The notes under the pieces were generated by a model that saw only the letters and a program-made list of their open reading frames with translations, had not been told where the DNA came from and searched no databases. Shown here one piece after another: positions 39,522 to 49,878 of a stretch of DNA of 64,000 bases; position 1 is the stretch's first letter; each line of letters begins with the position of its first letter. The translations under genes and the position numbers were made by a program. The DNA comes from Pseudomonadota bacterium (GTDB lineage: Bacteria; Bdellovibrionota; Bacteriovoracia; Bacteriovoracales; Bacteriovoracaceae), in NCBI GenBank assembly GCA_027487515.1, contig JAIYDL010000019.1, positions 62,001 through 126,000 of the forward strand, in the 5' to 3' direction.

Positions 39522-41360
39522 ATGGAAAAGATTGATCCCAGCGAACTCCCGATCACGGCGTGGCTCCCCACCACCGTCAAAGAAGCCAAGAAGCGCGGCT
39601 GGGATGAACTCGACGTCGTGCTCGTGACCGGTGACGCCTACGTCGACCATCCGGCCTTCGGAGCTGCGGTCATGGGACGCATCTTCGAATCCCTGGGGCT
39701 TCGGGTCGCCATCATCGCTCAACCGAACTGGCGCGACGACCTCCGGGACTTTAAGAAGTTCGGAAAGCCTAAGTACTTCTTCGGTGTCACCAGTGGGAAC
39801 ATGGACTCCATGGTGAACAAGTACACCGCGGGAAAGCGCCTGCGGTCCACCGACGCTTACACCCCGGGCGGATCCCCAGACTTTAGGCCCGACTACGCCA
39901 CTACGGTGTACACCAAGATCCTCAAAGAACTCTATCCCGAAACACCCGTCATCGTGGGAGGCATCGAGGCCTCCCTGCGCCGGGTGACCCACTATGATTT
40001 CTGGGAAGATCGACTCATGCCCAATATCCTGAGCTGGGCCGGCGCCGACCTCTTGATCTACGGGATGGGGGAGCAACCGATCCGCGACGTGGTGAAGTAC
40101 CTTCTGCGCGGGTCTCCGTTCGAGTCCCTCAAGACCGTGCCGCAGACCGCTTTCCTTCAGCCGGCGGAGCAAGAACTTCCCAAGAACAAGCAGTGGGAGA
40201 CCTTCGAACTCACCTCCCACGAGGAGTGCCTGAAAGATAAGCTCGCCTACGCCCGGAACTTCATGCACGTCGAGGTGGAGAGTAACAAGCAGTTCGCCAA
40301 ACGCCTCACCCAACGGATCGGGGACCAGGTGCTGGTGATCAATCCTCCCTACCAGACCATGACGGAGAAGGAGATCGACGCGAGCTTCGATCTCCCGTAC
40401 ACCCGGCTTCCCCACCCCAAGTACAAAGACCGCGGTCCCATCGCGGCCTTCGAGATGATCAAGTTCTCCATCAACACCCACCGGGGCTGCTTCGGCGGCT
40501 GCTCGTTTTGCACCATCTCCGCCCACCAGGGGAAAATGATCGCCAGCCGTTCCAAGGCGTCGATCATGAAAGAAGTCGAGCAAGTCGCGCGGATGCCGGA
40601 CTTCAAGGGCTACCTCTCGGACATCGGGGGCCCCTCGGCCAACATGTACCAGATGAAGGGGATCGATCAAGACCTCTGCGACAAGTGCGCGGCCCCGTCG
40701 TGCGTTTTCCCGCAGATCTGCAAGAACCTCGATACGGATCCGACGAAGATGACGGAGCTCTACCGAGAAATCTCCGCGCACAAGGAAGTGAAGAAGGCGT
40801 TCGTGAGTTCGGGGCTTCGCTATGACCTCATGTTCGACCCGCGCTCGACCCACCCCAAGGCCGACGAAACCTACGTCGAGCAACTCATCACTCACCACGT
40901 CTCGGGGCGGCTGAAGGTCGCGCCGGAGCACACCGAAGATGAGGTGCTGAAACTCATGCGCAAGCCGAGCTTCTCCTACTTCCATAAGTTCAAGGAGCGC
41001 TTCGAGGAAGTCTCGCGGAAGAAAGGCATCAAGCAGGAGATCATCCCGTACTTCATCTCCTCGCACCCGGGCTGCACGCCCGAGGACATGGCCAAGCTCG
41101 CCGCGAAGACCAAGGCCCTGGGCTACAAGCTCGAGCAGGTCCAGGACTTCACGCCGACACCCATGACCGTCGCGACGGAGATCTACTACTCGGGGCACCA
41201 CCCCTACACGCTAAAAAAAGTCCAGACCGCGATCAGCCTCGATGAGAAAACCAAGCAGCGAACGTTCTTCTTCTGGTACAAACCGGAGAACCGGACGTTC
41301 ATCAAGAACTACCTCTCGAAGGCCAAGATGTTTGACACGATGAAGGAGCTCTTCGGTTAA
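39522..41360 (+). CDS. ygiQ: YgiQ-family radical SAM protein
   Basis: 612 residues, a little shorter than E. coli YgiQ. The N-terminal part resembles a B12-binding-like region (DVVLVTGDAYVDHPAFG, IVGGIEASLRR); the radical SAM core carries CFGGCSFCT (CxxxCxxC, 4Fe-4S, SAM) at roughly residue 325, and more Cys (CDKCAAPSC...C) near residue 385 may hold another cluster. The family is widespread but its reaction is unknown. It is long enough to cast an antisense open frame on the other strand, which I do not accept. Probable leaderless mRNA. Confidence 0.93.
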   Translation: MEKIDPSELPITAWLPTTVKEAKKRGWDELDVVLVTGDAYVDHPAFGAAVMGRIFESLGLRVAIIAQPNWRDDLRDFKKFGKPKYFFGVTSGNMDSMVNKYTAGKRLRSTDAYTPGGSPDFRPDYATTVYTKILKELYPETPVIVGGIEASLRRVTHYDFWEDRLMPNILSWAGADLLIYGMGEQPIRDVVKYLLRGSPFESLKTVPQTAFLQPAEQELPKNKQWETFELTSHEECLKDKLAYARNFMHVEVESNKQFAKRLTQRIGDQVLVINPPYQTMTEKEIDASFDLPYTRLPHPKYKDRGPIAAFEMIKFSINTHRGCFGGCSFCTISAHQGKMIASRSKASIMKEVEQVARMPDFKGYLSDIGGPSANMYQMKGIDQDLCDKCAAPSCVFPQICKNLDTDPTKMTELYREISAHKEVKKAFVSSGLRYDLMFDPRSTHPKADETYVEQLITHHVSGRLKVAPEHTEDEVLKLMRKPSFSYFHKFKERFEEVSRKKGIKQEIIPYFISSHPGCTPEDMAKLAAKTKALGYKLEQVQDFTPTPMTVATEIYYSGHHPYTLKKVQTAISLDEKTKQRTFFFWYKPENRTFIKNYLSKAKMFDTMKELFG

Positions 41361-41383
41361 GGCGAGCTCCCGTGGATGGCAGT

Positions 41384-41412
41384 TTGCCTAGGCTGCACAA
41401 GTTGAGTAGAAT
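41384..41412 (+). promoter_or_regulatory. Promoter of leaderless uup mRNA
   Basis: TTGCCT (41384-41389), 17-nt spacer, TAGAAT (41407-41412), then 6 nt to ATG 41419. Transcription should start at or within a base or two of the A of ATG; no Shine-Dalgarno is visible. Confidence 0.65.
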
Positions 41413-41418
41413 GCCTCC

Positions 41419-43356
41419 ATGTCTACACTCCTCACCCTCCAGAATCTGAGTCTTCATTATCCCCATAAAGTCATCTTCAAAGATGTCACGTTCACGTTGA
41501 ACCAAGGGGATAAGATCGGAGTGCTCGGGCTCAATGGCCACGGCAAGTCGAGCCTCTTTAAGGTCATCGCCGGACAGGTCACTCCGGATACGACGGTGCC
41601 ACCGTTCATCTACGACCGGAGTAAGGACTTCACGTTCTTCTACGTCCCCCAGGAACTTCCGAACCTCGGCGACTGGACGGTGGAGAACTACTTCTTTGAA
41701 TTCCACCCGGAGATGGCGAAGCTCAAGCGCCGGCTCGATGTCGTGAACCATGACCTCGGGGCCGGGGCCGGTGACTTCGAGAAACTCATCAACGAGCAGG
41801 AGCGGATCTACTCGGGCCTCGCGGCCCTCGGCGAAGACCGGATCCATGCCCAGTTCGTCTCGTACCTGAAGTTCTTCGGCCTGGAGGGCCTCGAGCGGCC
41901 CATGGCGGGCCTTTCGGGCGGTGAACAGCGCAAGGTCGCTCTGAGCCTGGGCCTCTCGGCACCCCAGGAACTGATCCTCTGGGATGAGCCGACGAACCAC
42001 CTCGATCTGGAAACGATCAAGGACTTCGAGGACGAGCTCCAGGCGAGCAAGAAGACCTTCATGATCATCTCCCACGACCGGAGTCTTTTAAACAACGTCG
42101 TCGACCGGATCCTGCACATCCAGCAAGGGAAGCTGCGCTCGTTTAGCGGCACCTACGAGGCCTACCTGCAGTTCCTGATCGAGGACCAGAAGCGCCGGGA
42201 GAAGGAGCTCGATAAGCTCAGTAACCAGCAGCGCCGGGAGACCGCGTGGATCCGCCGGGGAGTTCAAGCGCGGCGGACGAAGAGTAAGAAGCGCATCGAA
42301 GACTACGGCAGCTTAAACAAGACCATCCAGGAGCTCAAGTCGCAGGCCCACAAGTCGGTGAGCTTAAACCTCCAGGCCTCGGGCCGGAAGACGAAGATCC
42401 TTCTTGCGGCCGAGGAGCTCACGCTCCGCTTCGGCGAGCGGACCCTGTTCGACAAGCTCACCTTCTCCGTCGCCAAGGGTGACAAGATCGCCCTCCTCGG
42501 GCGCAACGGCACCGGAAAGAGCTCGCTCCTGAAAATTCTCCTCGGTGAACTCGACCAGACCGCGGGAACAGTCACCCGCGCCCATGGCCTTGACGTGGGG
42601 TACTTCTCGCAGAAGCGCGAGGCCCTCAAGGACGACGAGACCCCGTGGAAAATGATCGGGGAGGGGATCGACTTTGTCATCACCAACACGGGGGACAAGC
42701 GCCACGTGGCGAGCTACCTGGAGAATTTCCTCTTTAGCTCGGATGAGATCAAGCGGCCCATCCACACCTTCTCCGGTGGGGAGAAAAACCGGCTCCAGTT
42801 AGCCCAGTTCATGAAGCACGCCCGCGACATCTGGATCTTCGATGAGCCGACCAACGACCTTGACCTCGAGACCATCGGGATCCTCGAAGAAGAACTCCGG
42901 AGCTACGAAGGGGCCCTCATCGTCGTGGGCCACGACCGCTCGTTCATCAATAACGTCACGGACAAGTGCTGGGTGCTCCACGAAGGCACCCTCGAGAACT
43001 TCGAAGCGGGCTTCTCGCAAGCGGAGCTTTTCCTCGAGGCGATTCACCTCGAAGAGGAACTGAAGAAGAAGGCACCGGCACTGGTTCCGAAGCGCGAGGA
43101 TCAACCCTCCGTCCCTCCGGTCTCCAAGCTCTCGAATAAGGAAAAGAATCGCTTCGCGGAGCTTCCGGGAGAGATCGATAAGCTCGAGCTCCGGCTGACA
43201 GCGCTCAAGAGCGAAATCGCTGCCATCGACTTCGCTGTCTTGGATAAAGAGAAAAAAGATAAACTCGCGCGCCTTGAGGCGGACCTGAAGAAGTATGAGA
43301 GTAAGCTCGAAGGGCTCTTTGAAGAGTGGGCGGTGCTCGAGTCGAAGGGCCAGTGA
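41419..43356 (+). CDS. uup: ABC-F ATPase Uup
   Basis: 645 residues, two ATP-binding cassettes in tandem without membrane domains. NBD1: GLNGHGKS (37-44), LSGGEQRK, LILWDEPTNHLDLE. NBD2: LGRNGTGKSS, FSGGEKNR, IWIFDEPTNDLDLE. Between them lies the charged linker with RREKELDKLSNQQRRETAWIRRG, and a C-terminal coiled coil (ELRLTALKSEIAAID...) typical of Uup, which binds DNA and also rescues ribosome-related stress. Both active sites look intact. It is preceded by a promoter placed to give a leaderless mRNA. A large antisense frame opposite is a shadow. Confidence 0.93.
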   Translation: MSTLLTLQNLSLHYPHKVIFKDVTFTLNQGDKIGVLGLNGHGKSSLFKVIAGQVTPDTTVPPFIYDRSKDFTFFYVPQELPNLGDWTVENYFFEFHPEMAKLKRRLDVVNHDLGAGAGDFEKLINEQERIYSGLAALGEDRIHAQFVSYLKFFGLEGLERPMAGLSGGEQRKVALSLGLSAPQELILWDEPTNHLDLETIKDFEDELQASKKTFMIISHDRSLLNNVVDRILHIQQGKLRSFSGTYEAYLQFLIEDQKRREKELDKLSNQQRRETAWIRRGVQARRTKSKKRIEDYGSLNKTIQELKSQAHKSVSLNLQASGRKTKILLAAEELTLRFGERTLFDKLTFSVAKGDKIALLGRNGTGKSSLLKILLGELDQTAGTVTRAHGLDVGYFSQKREALKDDETPWKMIGEGIDFVITNTGDKRHVASYLENFLFSSDEIKRPIHTFSGGEKNRLQLAQFMKHARDIWIFDEPTNDLDLETIGILEEELRSYEGALIVVGHDRSFINNVTDKCWVLHEGTLENFEAGFSQAELFLEAIHLEEELKKKAPALVPKREDQPSVPPVSKLSNKEKNRFAELPGEIDKLELRLTALKSEIAAIDFAVLDKEKKDKLARLEADLKKYESKLEGLFEEWAVLESKGQ

Positions 43357-43586
43357 GCACTCTTCCCCGGGGGGTCCTGAGCGGCACGGAGGCATTTTTT
43401 GCCCCATGCCGAGGCGGTCTTTTGTCTGCCTCGAGTTTACTAAGAGACCTGTTTCGTCGTTTATTCTGGGGGGGTATGCTCATGATTCCCAAACCCTGGC
43501 CCTCGAGCCTTTTCAGATGATTTGACTCTGCCTTTTGCGGAGTCCCAATCCCGCGGGCCGAGGCTGGTTTTCAACCCTGAAAAGTT

Positions 43587-43592
43587 TATAAT
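43587..43592 (+). promoter_or_regulatory. TATAAT -10 box ending 5 nt before the ATG
   Basis: Consensus -10 hexamer; the hypothetical gene's ATG begins at 43598. Typical spacing puts transcription start at the ATG itself. The -35 element is poor. Confidence 0.5.
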
Positions 43593-43597
43593 GAAGT

Positions 43598-44170
43598 ATG
43601 AGAATACTTCTACTGACTATTCTTTTCGTTGCCCCCGTCTACTTCCTCACTCGAACTCCGCAGGGCCCCGAGCGCCCCGCCATCGACGCCATTAAATTAA
43701 AGATGGGTGCCCCGGAGCGCGCCGCTCCCGCGCGGGCAATCGTGGACACCGAGATCGTCGCGAAGGAAGAGATCGACGCCCCGGCGGAAGAGTCCAACTA
43801 CCGATCTCCGGCCGACACAGAAGTTCCGGAGGCAGCTCCCGAGGAGGAGGCAGAGGTTCCGGAAGTGGCCACGGCCGACGCGGCCAGCGGCTGGAACGAT
43901 GAACTCAAGAGCACGCTCGGGCGACTCGAACCCGCCGAAGGAGAGGAGATCTACAACTCCTACGTCAAAGAACAAGAAGCCTACCAGGCCGAGATCGAGG
44001 CCTTGAAAATTGAAAAAGAGCAGAAGACTTCAGACCTCGCGGCGAGCGAGGTGGATCAGCTCATCTCTCAGCTCGAGGGAAAGCACCAGGAGCGCTTGAA
44101 GGGGATCCTTGGCCCGCACTACGAAGCCGTGCGAGATCAGTATCAGGATTACCTCGAAGCCGCCGAGTAA
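43598..44170 (+). CDS. Membrane-anchored hypothetical protein with acidic Pro/Ala/Glu linker
   Basis: 190 residues. An N-terminal hydrophobic segment (MRILLLTILFVAPVYFLT) is a signal anchor; then an acidic Ala/Pro/Glu-rich linker (PEAAPEEEAEVPEVA, about residues 60-95) and a C-terminal charged helical or coiled-coil half (EEIYNSYVKEQEAYQAEIEAL, DQLISQLEGKHQERLK). Such a layout suits a periplasmic spacer, with the helix acting as interaction domain; no family recognised. There is no Shine-Dalgarno and the -10 box ends 5 nt upstream, so probably leaderless. Confidence 0.7.
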   Translation: MRILLLTILFVAPVYFLTRTPQGPERPAIDAIKLKMGAPERAAPARAIVDTEIVAKEEIDAPAEESNYRSPADTEVPEAAPEEEAEVPEVATADAASGWNDELKSTLGRLEPAEGEEIYNSYVKEQEAYQAEIEALKIEKEQKTSDLAASEVDQLISQLEGKHQERLKGILGPHYEAVRDQYQDYLEAAE

Positions 44171-44292
44171 AAAACTGCCCGCCGCGCCATAAGCTTCGGC
44201 GCTCTGGCCTTCGGTTTCCCATCGCCTTTCCCTAGGCGTTGAGTCTACAATTTTCCCCAGTATCATCCACACATTCCGAAGGACCATCTCCG

Positions 44293-47200
44293 ATGAAGGC
44301 GATCGCTCTTACGTTCCTCGTGCTCCTCTCCTCACCTGCGCTCGCACTCTACGTTCAGGAAACGTCACCGAAAGGCACTGAGGTGGGCCCCGACGTGCCG
44401 GAGCTTCGGATCACCTTCGATGAGGCCATCGCTCCTCTCGGCGCAGGAGCTGTGAAAGAAGAGCACCGCGCGAACCTTGAGTTCAGTCCTGGGATCGAGT
44501 GCGATTTGTTCTATCACGGAACGACCGCGATCGTGTGTAAGCTCAAGAAGCGTCTTTTCCCTGGAACGAAGTATCAGGTGAAGGTCAGGGCCGGTTTTTC
44601 GGGAACGACGCCCCAGGCGCGGCTCGCGTACGAACATGCGCACGGGTTTCAAACCAGTGAACTCGCGATCACCGGTTACAGTGTTCAGTGGGCGAAGGCG
44701 ACTCCCCTCGTCAGCATTGACCTCAACTTCAAGATCAAGGCCCAGACTCCCTCGGGCACGATCCAGTGCGACGGTCGCACGGTGCCCGTCCAGTTCGAGC
44801 CCCCGCGGGATGCGAAGGGTGAAGCACAGCTTCGGGTCCGCGGGACGGCACCCCTGAACCCCGGTGAGAACTGCGTGTTCTACTTCGACAAGCCCCTCTT
44901 CTATCAGGAGACTCCCGGAAGCTCGATCCCGCGGCAGAAGCTCGTGCTCGATCCGAGTGTTGCCAGCGCGGGCCGCAACTCCGGCCAGGGTTGGGCCACC
45001 GCTCGGTGCGCTGGGAATTCGTTCCTGAGCCTCGATCTCTTTTCTTACTCCATGCCGTACCTGCGGTGTGAGTTCAATGAAGGAGTGGACATCTTCCTGG
45101 ACCTCGCATCGAACCGAAAAATTGACATCGAGAAGTTCGTCAGTGTGACCCCGAAGGATGCCGTGAAAATCAGCTACACCCAAGAGGGGATCTCCCTCTC
45201 GAATTTCCGTGGGCCCGGGCGAACGTACTCTGTGAAAATCTCACGCTCGATCCCCACCGGGAACAACCGCCCCTTCGACGCCGATGTGCAGCTCCAGGTT
45301 GAAACGCTGAATAACCCACCCCTCCTCGCACCCCACAAAGCAACCGGCGTGCTTGAAAAAGATGGCCCGTGGCAGGTGGCGTATTCGGCCCTGAACATCA
45401 CCAGCGCTGAGCTCGTGTACGGGTTCATCACGAAGCCTTCGGATCTCGGGGCCCTTCGAGACCTCAAGGCCCCGGCGCAGTTTTTGACGGAGAAAAAACT
45501 CATTCCCCTGAAGCTCCCGGAGAATGAGAATCACCTTCTTCCCTTGAGTGTGAAGCCGTTGGTGGAGAAATCGGGAGCTCGGGCGGGGCTCTTCACCGGC
45601 TTCCTCCGGACCAAGACGGTGGCAGCGAAGTTTCAGGACGCCGAGGCCCTCATCTTCCCGGACGCAGAAGTCAAAGAGCGCCGGGAGTTTAACTTCGGCT
45701 ACCTCTTCACCGACCTAGGTCTTCACGTGAAGCGCGGGCGCCGAGGCATCCTCGTCTGGGTCTTCAGTCTCAAAGAGGGGAAGCCTCGCGCTGGAGTCGA
45801 AGTCCGCGTCTTCCGGGATGGAGTTTCGGTGGACCAGCTTGTCACAGATAAATCCGGTCTGGCCTTTTTTCCAGACTACCTTCCCAAGCGCGAAGAGCAC
45901 CTCTCGGTGGTTGCGACCTCGGAGGATGATGTCTCCTTCGTCACCAGTGGGTACGGGGCCTGGAGCTCCGGCATTTCTCGCTGGGACTTTAACTTCGGCG
46001 GGAACTACTGGCAGGAGCCCCAGGAGCTCTTGATGGACGTCGTGAGCGAAAGACCGCTGTATCTTCCGGGTGAGCGCGTGAACCTCAAGCTCTTCGTCCG
46101 GCGCTTCGTGCCGGACTCTTTGGATCTGACAGAGGCCGGAAAAAAGGTCAAGGTGAGTGTGCTCGACTCAAGAGGTGAAGAGGCGACGGTGGCCCAGGTG
46201 GAACTCAACGCCTATGGAACGGGTGTCGTCTCCTTTGACCTTGGGAAGAAAGCTCCCACCGGTCGCTACTCGGTCTTCCTTCAGGACGGGGCCTCCACCG
46301 TGAGTCAGGAAGCCGCGTTTGCGGTGGAAGAGTTTCGAAAGCCTGAGTTTAAGGTGACGCTGGACGAAGACGGCGAGGCCTTCCGAGGCCAGGTCACGTA
46401 CTTTAAAGGTGGGCCCGTGCGGGACCTCGTGGGCGAGGCGGCGGTTCTCCTCCGGAAGATCCCCTTCGCCCCGAAGAGAACTGAGTACGAACGCTTTACC
46501 TACCCCGGGGCCGTGACCCTGGCCGAGGGAGGAGAAGAGTTGACCGTCCTCTCCCGAACGCCACTCACCACCGACGCCGCTGGGAACTTTACCGTGAAGC
46601 GACCCCGGGGTGTGAGTGACTACGGAGTTGTGATCATCGAAGGGAACTTTAAAGATGAAAACGGTGGGACCATTTCCGGCCGCCGGGACTACCTCCATAA
46701 TCCGTATGACCTGCTCCCAGGGATCGACCTCTCGAAGTGGCTCTACACCGTCGGGGAGGAGATCTCTCCGGAAGTGGTGGCCCTGGACCGTGGGGGCCTT
46801 CACGTCGATGGCGTTCCCATGTCTCTTACCGTAACTCGAGTGGACTACATCTACGAGCGTCGGCTCGGGTCTGGGAACTACTTCTACTATGATTCCCGGC
46901 GAGAAGAGAAGAAACTCGCCACCTGTGAGTTTCGGACCACGCGAGATCTCAAGGCCTGTGCGCTCCCGGTGAAGGAAGCCGGCTACTATGAGTTCACTGT
47001 TCAGGTGGCAGATCCGAAGCTTCGCTCCGCCCCGAGTGTCACCGGGACTTACGTCCACGGGAAGGGGGCCTTCCTCGGATTCGAGGCCGCCAACCACGAC
47101 CGGATCAATCTCCAGGTGGAAAAGACGGACCTCCGGATCGGCGATAAGCTCAAGGTGATGGCCATCTCGCCGCTCTCCGACGCGGAAGCGCTGATCACTC

Positions 47201-49878
47201 TCGAGCGGGATGGAATCCTTCACCGGGAGACGGTGCGGTTCTCCGGCAACGTTCTTCTCTACGAGGTTCCCATCAACGACGAGAAGTTCATCCCCGGCTT
47301 CTATGTCTCAGTGGTGATCGTGAAGGGCCGCACCAGTGAAAAGATCGACGGAACCGTTGACCTCGGCCGACCCCAGTTCAGGATCGGCTACAAGCGCATC
47401 GAAGTGGCGAACACAGAAAAGCGTCTCTCCGCCGTGGTCAAGACGGAGGAGTCTCGCTACGAACCCGGAGGAGAGGTTGAGGCGACGGTCAAGGTCCGGG
47501 ATCACAAAGGGAAGGGGACCCAGTCTGAGCTCGCCATCGCGGTGGTCGACGACGCCCTCTTGAGTGTTTCCGGCGCCTACCGCACCAACTACGATGTGCT
47601 CGATACCTTCTACACGCTCCTCTCTTTAGGAGTCGAGAACTACCAAACGCTGACCCAACTCATAGGCCGACGGACCTTCGGGAAGAAGGGTGCCAACGCC
47701 GGGGGCGGCGGAGGCTTCGAGGTTCGGTCAGACTTTAAGAACACGGCCTACTGGGTGGCCCAGGTTGAGACTGACTCGGACGGAGAGCACACTTTTAAGT
47801 TCAAGCTTCCGCACAATCTGACCACCTGGAAAGTCATCGCCGTCGCCGTGGACCAGAAGCACCGCTTCGGCTTCGGGGAAACGTCCTTCCTCGCCACGAA
47901 GTCCCTGATGATTGAGCCGGCCCTTCCCAATTTCCTCGTAGAGGGGGACCTCTTCGCGGCGAAGTTCATGGTCACCAACCGTTCCGGGAAAACGCAGGAC
48001 CTCAAGCTTCAGGCGTCATCGAAAGACCTCGAGCTGCGCAAATCCAAACTCGAGCTCAGGCTCGCGGACGATGAGCGGGGAGCGGCCATCTTCGAGGCCC
48101 GGGCACGCACCCCGGGGGAAGCTCAGCTCTCCGCAACCGTGCAGGGAAGTGGGGTCCGGGATGGAGTTTCCCAGCGTCTCCCGGTGCTCTCGAGTGCTCA
48201 GTCGAGTGTCTTCGCGCTGCGAGGCATCGTCGGCGAAGCGCCCGTGAAAATCCCCCTCGCGATCCCAACAGACGCCCGGGCCCAGAGCTTGAGTGTGCAG
48301 TACAGTACCACCGCGCTCCAGGGCCTCGATGAAGTTTTCCGCTACGTCCTGGGCTACCCGTATGGGTGCTGGGAGCAGCGGCTCACGAAGGCGTATTTCT
48401 TGGTCCAGTACGAAGCGCTGAAGGACCGCATGAGCTACCGGTTTCCGGAGACCGAGGGCACACCGAAGGTCGCCGTGCAAAAGCTCCTTGATCTCGCTGC
48501 CGACTACCAAACTCCCAGCGGGGGCATGCGCTACTACCCGGGAGGGAGCGAGGAAGCGGACGTGTACCTTTCGATTTACACGGGCCATGCCTTCGCCCTC
48601 ATGAAGGCCCAGGGGTACCGGATTGATCCGAAGCTCGAGAAGAACCTCCGGGCCTACCTCCGGGGTCTTCTGACCACGGAGATTAACTGGAGTCCGTGGT
48701 ACTACCGCGGGGCCAAGCTCTCTCTCAAGGCCTTCCTCCTGTCGACTCTCTCGGAGCTGGGAGAGAAAAAACTCGAGGCCTTCGTTCCGAAAATTTTCGC
48801 CGACCGGGAGCAGTTGGACCTCTTCGGGCTCGCGTACCTCACGGGGTACATGGCCTCGGAGAAGCTCTACGCCAAAGAGTCTCAGGTTCTCGTGTCGCGC
48901 TTGGAATCCCTCCGTTCCACCGAGGCGTCGGGCCGCGCGACGTATCGCGTCCCCACCGTCACCGCGGATACGCTGTATAAGTTCTGGAACTCCACCGATA
49001 CCCGGAGCGTCTGCGCTGTGCTCCTGAACCTTTCTCGCTACTCGAGTGACAAGGCCCACGCCGCGGCCGTCGTGCGCGGAGTCTTGGAAGAGATGCGAGG
49101 GGGTCGGTGGTACAACACGCAGGAGAACATTTTCTGCTTCGAGGCCCTCCGACGGTACGTTCAGAAGTTTGAGGCGGCACCGGCCGTCCCGGCGCTGTCG
49201 TTATCTCTGGCCGGTAAGGAGTACACCGCTCAGACCAGTCCTGGAACTGGAGTTCACTCACTTCACCTTGGTCCGCCTGAGCTCCCCGCCGGAGATCGTG
49301 AGCTGGCCCTTCAAAATGCGAAAGGCGAAGTCTACTACTCCACGCTCCTGCGCTACGAGACTCCGTTCAAACTGCGAGCGAACCTTCAGCAGGGCCTGGG
49401 CCTGCGCAAGCGCTTCTTTCGCTTGGACCGGACGGGGGCCAAGCCCCAGTGGGACGAACTCTCGGGACCTGAACTTTCTCTCAAGCGGGGCGACATGCTG
49501 AAGGTCGTTCTGGATGTCTCGGCACCGGGTGACCGCTACCACGTGATGCTCAACGATGCTCTCGCGGGGTGCTTCGAGCCGGTGAACACGCAGCTCGCGA
49601 CCACCTCTCTGGCCCTCGGAAACCTCCTCGCCGATGGCACGCGCTTTCAGTGGGAGAGTCCCTACTACCGAGGCAACGGCTTCGAGTACCTGGACCTGCG
49701 CCTCACGGCCGCCCAGTTCTATTCTCGCAGACTTCCGAAGGGGAACTTCCGGGTGGAGTATCTCGTGCAGACCATTGCGACGGGAACCTTCACCATGCCG
49801 GAGTCTGTGATCGAAGAGATGTATTATCCGGATGTCCGCGGAACGGAAAAGGGAAGAACAGTTGTCGTTACGGAGTAA
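44293..49878 (+). CDS. Bacterial alpha-2-macroglobulin
   Basis: 1861 residues, somewhat longer than E. coli YfhM (1653). Signal peptide MKAIALTFLVLLSSPALA; AAGGA lies upstream of ATG 44293. The thioester motif is C1359-W-E-Q1362 in YPYGCWEQRLTKAYF, so the thioester form (trap by covalent capture) is likely. Many macroglobulin-type beta domains precede it (e.g. YLPGERVNLKLFVRRF). Such proteins trap attacking proteases in the periplasm. It is followed by pbpC with a 47-nt overlap, the A2M-PBP1C pairing known from many Gram-negatives, with an added peptidase gene. Confidence 0.94.
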   Translation: MKAIALTFLVLLSSPALALYVQETSPKGTEVGPDVPELRITFDEAIAPLGAGAVKEEHRANLEFSPGIECDLFYHGTTAIVCKLKKRLFPGTKYQVKVRAGFSGTTPQARLAYEHAHGFQTSELAITGYSVQWAKATPLVSIDLNFKIKAQTPSGTIQCDGRTVPVQFEPPRDAKGEAQLRVRGTAPLNPGENCVFYFDKPLFYQETPGSSIPRQKLVLDPSVASAGRNSGQGWATARCAGNSFLSLDLFSYSMPYLRCEFNEGVDIFLDLASNRKIDIEKFVSVTPKDAVKISYTQEGISLSNFRGPGRTYSVKISRSIPTGNNRPFDADVQLQVETLNNPPLLAPHKATGVLEKDGPWQVAYSALNITSAELVYGFITKPSDLGALRDLKAPAQFLTEKKLIPLKLPENENHLLPLSVKPLVEKSGARAGLFTGFLRTKTVAAKFQDAEALIFPDAEVKERREFNFGYLFTDLGLHVKRGRRGILVWVFSLKEGKPRAGVEVRVFRDGVSVDQLVTDKSGLAFFPDYLPKREEHLSVVATSEDDVSFVTSGYGAWSSGISRWDFNFGGNYWQEPQELLMDVVSERPLYLPGERVNLKLFVRRFVPDSLDLTEAGKKVKVSVLDSRGEEATVAQVELNAYGTGVVSFDLGKKAPTGRYSVFLQDGASTVSQEAAFAVEEFRKPEFKVTLDEDGEAFRGQVTYFKGGPVRDLVGEAAVLLRKIPFAPKRTEYERFTYPGAVTLAEGGEELTVLSRTPLTTDAAGNFTVKRPRGVSDYGVVIIEGNFKDENGGTISGRRDYLHNPYDLLPGIDLSKWLYTVGEEISPEVVALDRGGLHVDGVPMSLTVTRVDYIYERRLGSGNYFYYDSRREEKKLATCEFRTTRDLKACALPVKEAGYYEFTVQVADPKLRSAPSVTGTYVHGKGAFLGFEAANHDRINLQVEKTDLRIGDKLKVMAISPLSDAEALITLERDGILHRETVRFSGNVLLYEVPINDEKFIPGFYVSVVIVKGRTSEKIDGTVDLGRPQFRIGYKRIEVANTEKRLSAVVKTEESRYEPGGEVEATVKVRDHKGKGTQSELAIAVVDDALLSVSGAYRTNYDVLDTFYTLLSLGVENYQTLTQLIGRRTFGKKGANAGGGGGFEVRSDFKNTAYWVAQVETDSDGEHTFKFKLPHNLTTWKVIAVAVDQKHRFGFGETSFLATKSLMIEPALPNFLVEGDLFAAKFMVTNRSGKTQDLKLQASSKDLELRKSKLELRLADDERGAAIFEARARTPGEAQLSATVQGSGVRDGVSQRLPVLSSAQSSVFALRGIVGEAPVKIPLAIPTDARAQSLSVQYSTTALQGLDEVFRYVLGYPYGCWEQRLTKAYFLVQYEALKDRMSYRFPETEGTPKVAVQKLLDLAADYQTPSGGMRYYPGGSEEADVYLSIYTGHAFALMKAQGYRIDPKLEKNLRAYLRGLLTTEINWSPWYYRGAKLSLKAFLLSTLSELGEKKLEAFVPKIFADREQLDLFGLAYLTGYMASEKLYAKESQVLVSRLESLRSTEASGRATYRVPTVTADTLYKFWNSTDTRSVCAVLLNLSRYSSDKAHAAAVVRGVLEEMRGGRWYNTQENIFCFEALRRYVQKFEAAPAVPALSLSLAGKEYTAQTSPGTGVHSLHLGPPELPAGDRELALQNAKGEVYYSTLLRYETPFKLRANLQQGLGLRKRFFRLDRTGAKPQWDELSGPELSLKRGDMLKVVLDVSAPGDRYHVMLNDALAGCFEPVNTQLATTSLALGNLLADGTRFQWESPYYRGNGFEYLDLRLTAAQFYSRRLPKGNFRVEYLVQTIATGTFTMPESVIEEMYYPDVRGTEKGRTVVVTE

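Noticed and set aside
39324-41201. Long antisense open frame opposite ygiQ
   Set aside because: It mirrors a strongly supported radical SAM gene; GC-rich codon bias produces such shadow frames, and the translation has no recognisable domain.
46168-47223. Long antisense frame inside the alpha-2-macroglobulin gene
   Set aside because: Same reason: shadow of a well-supported coding sequence.
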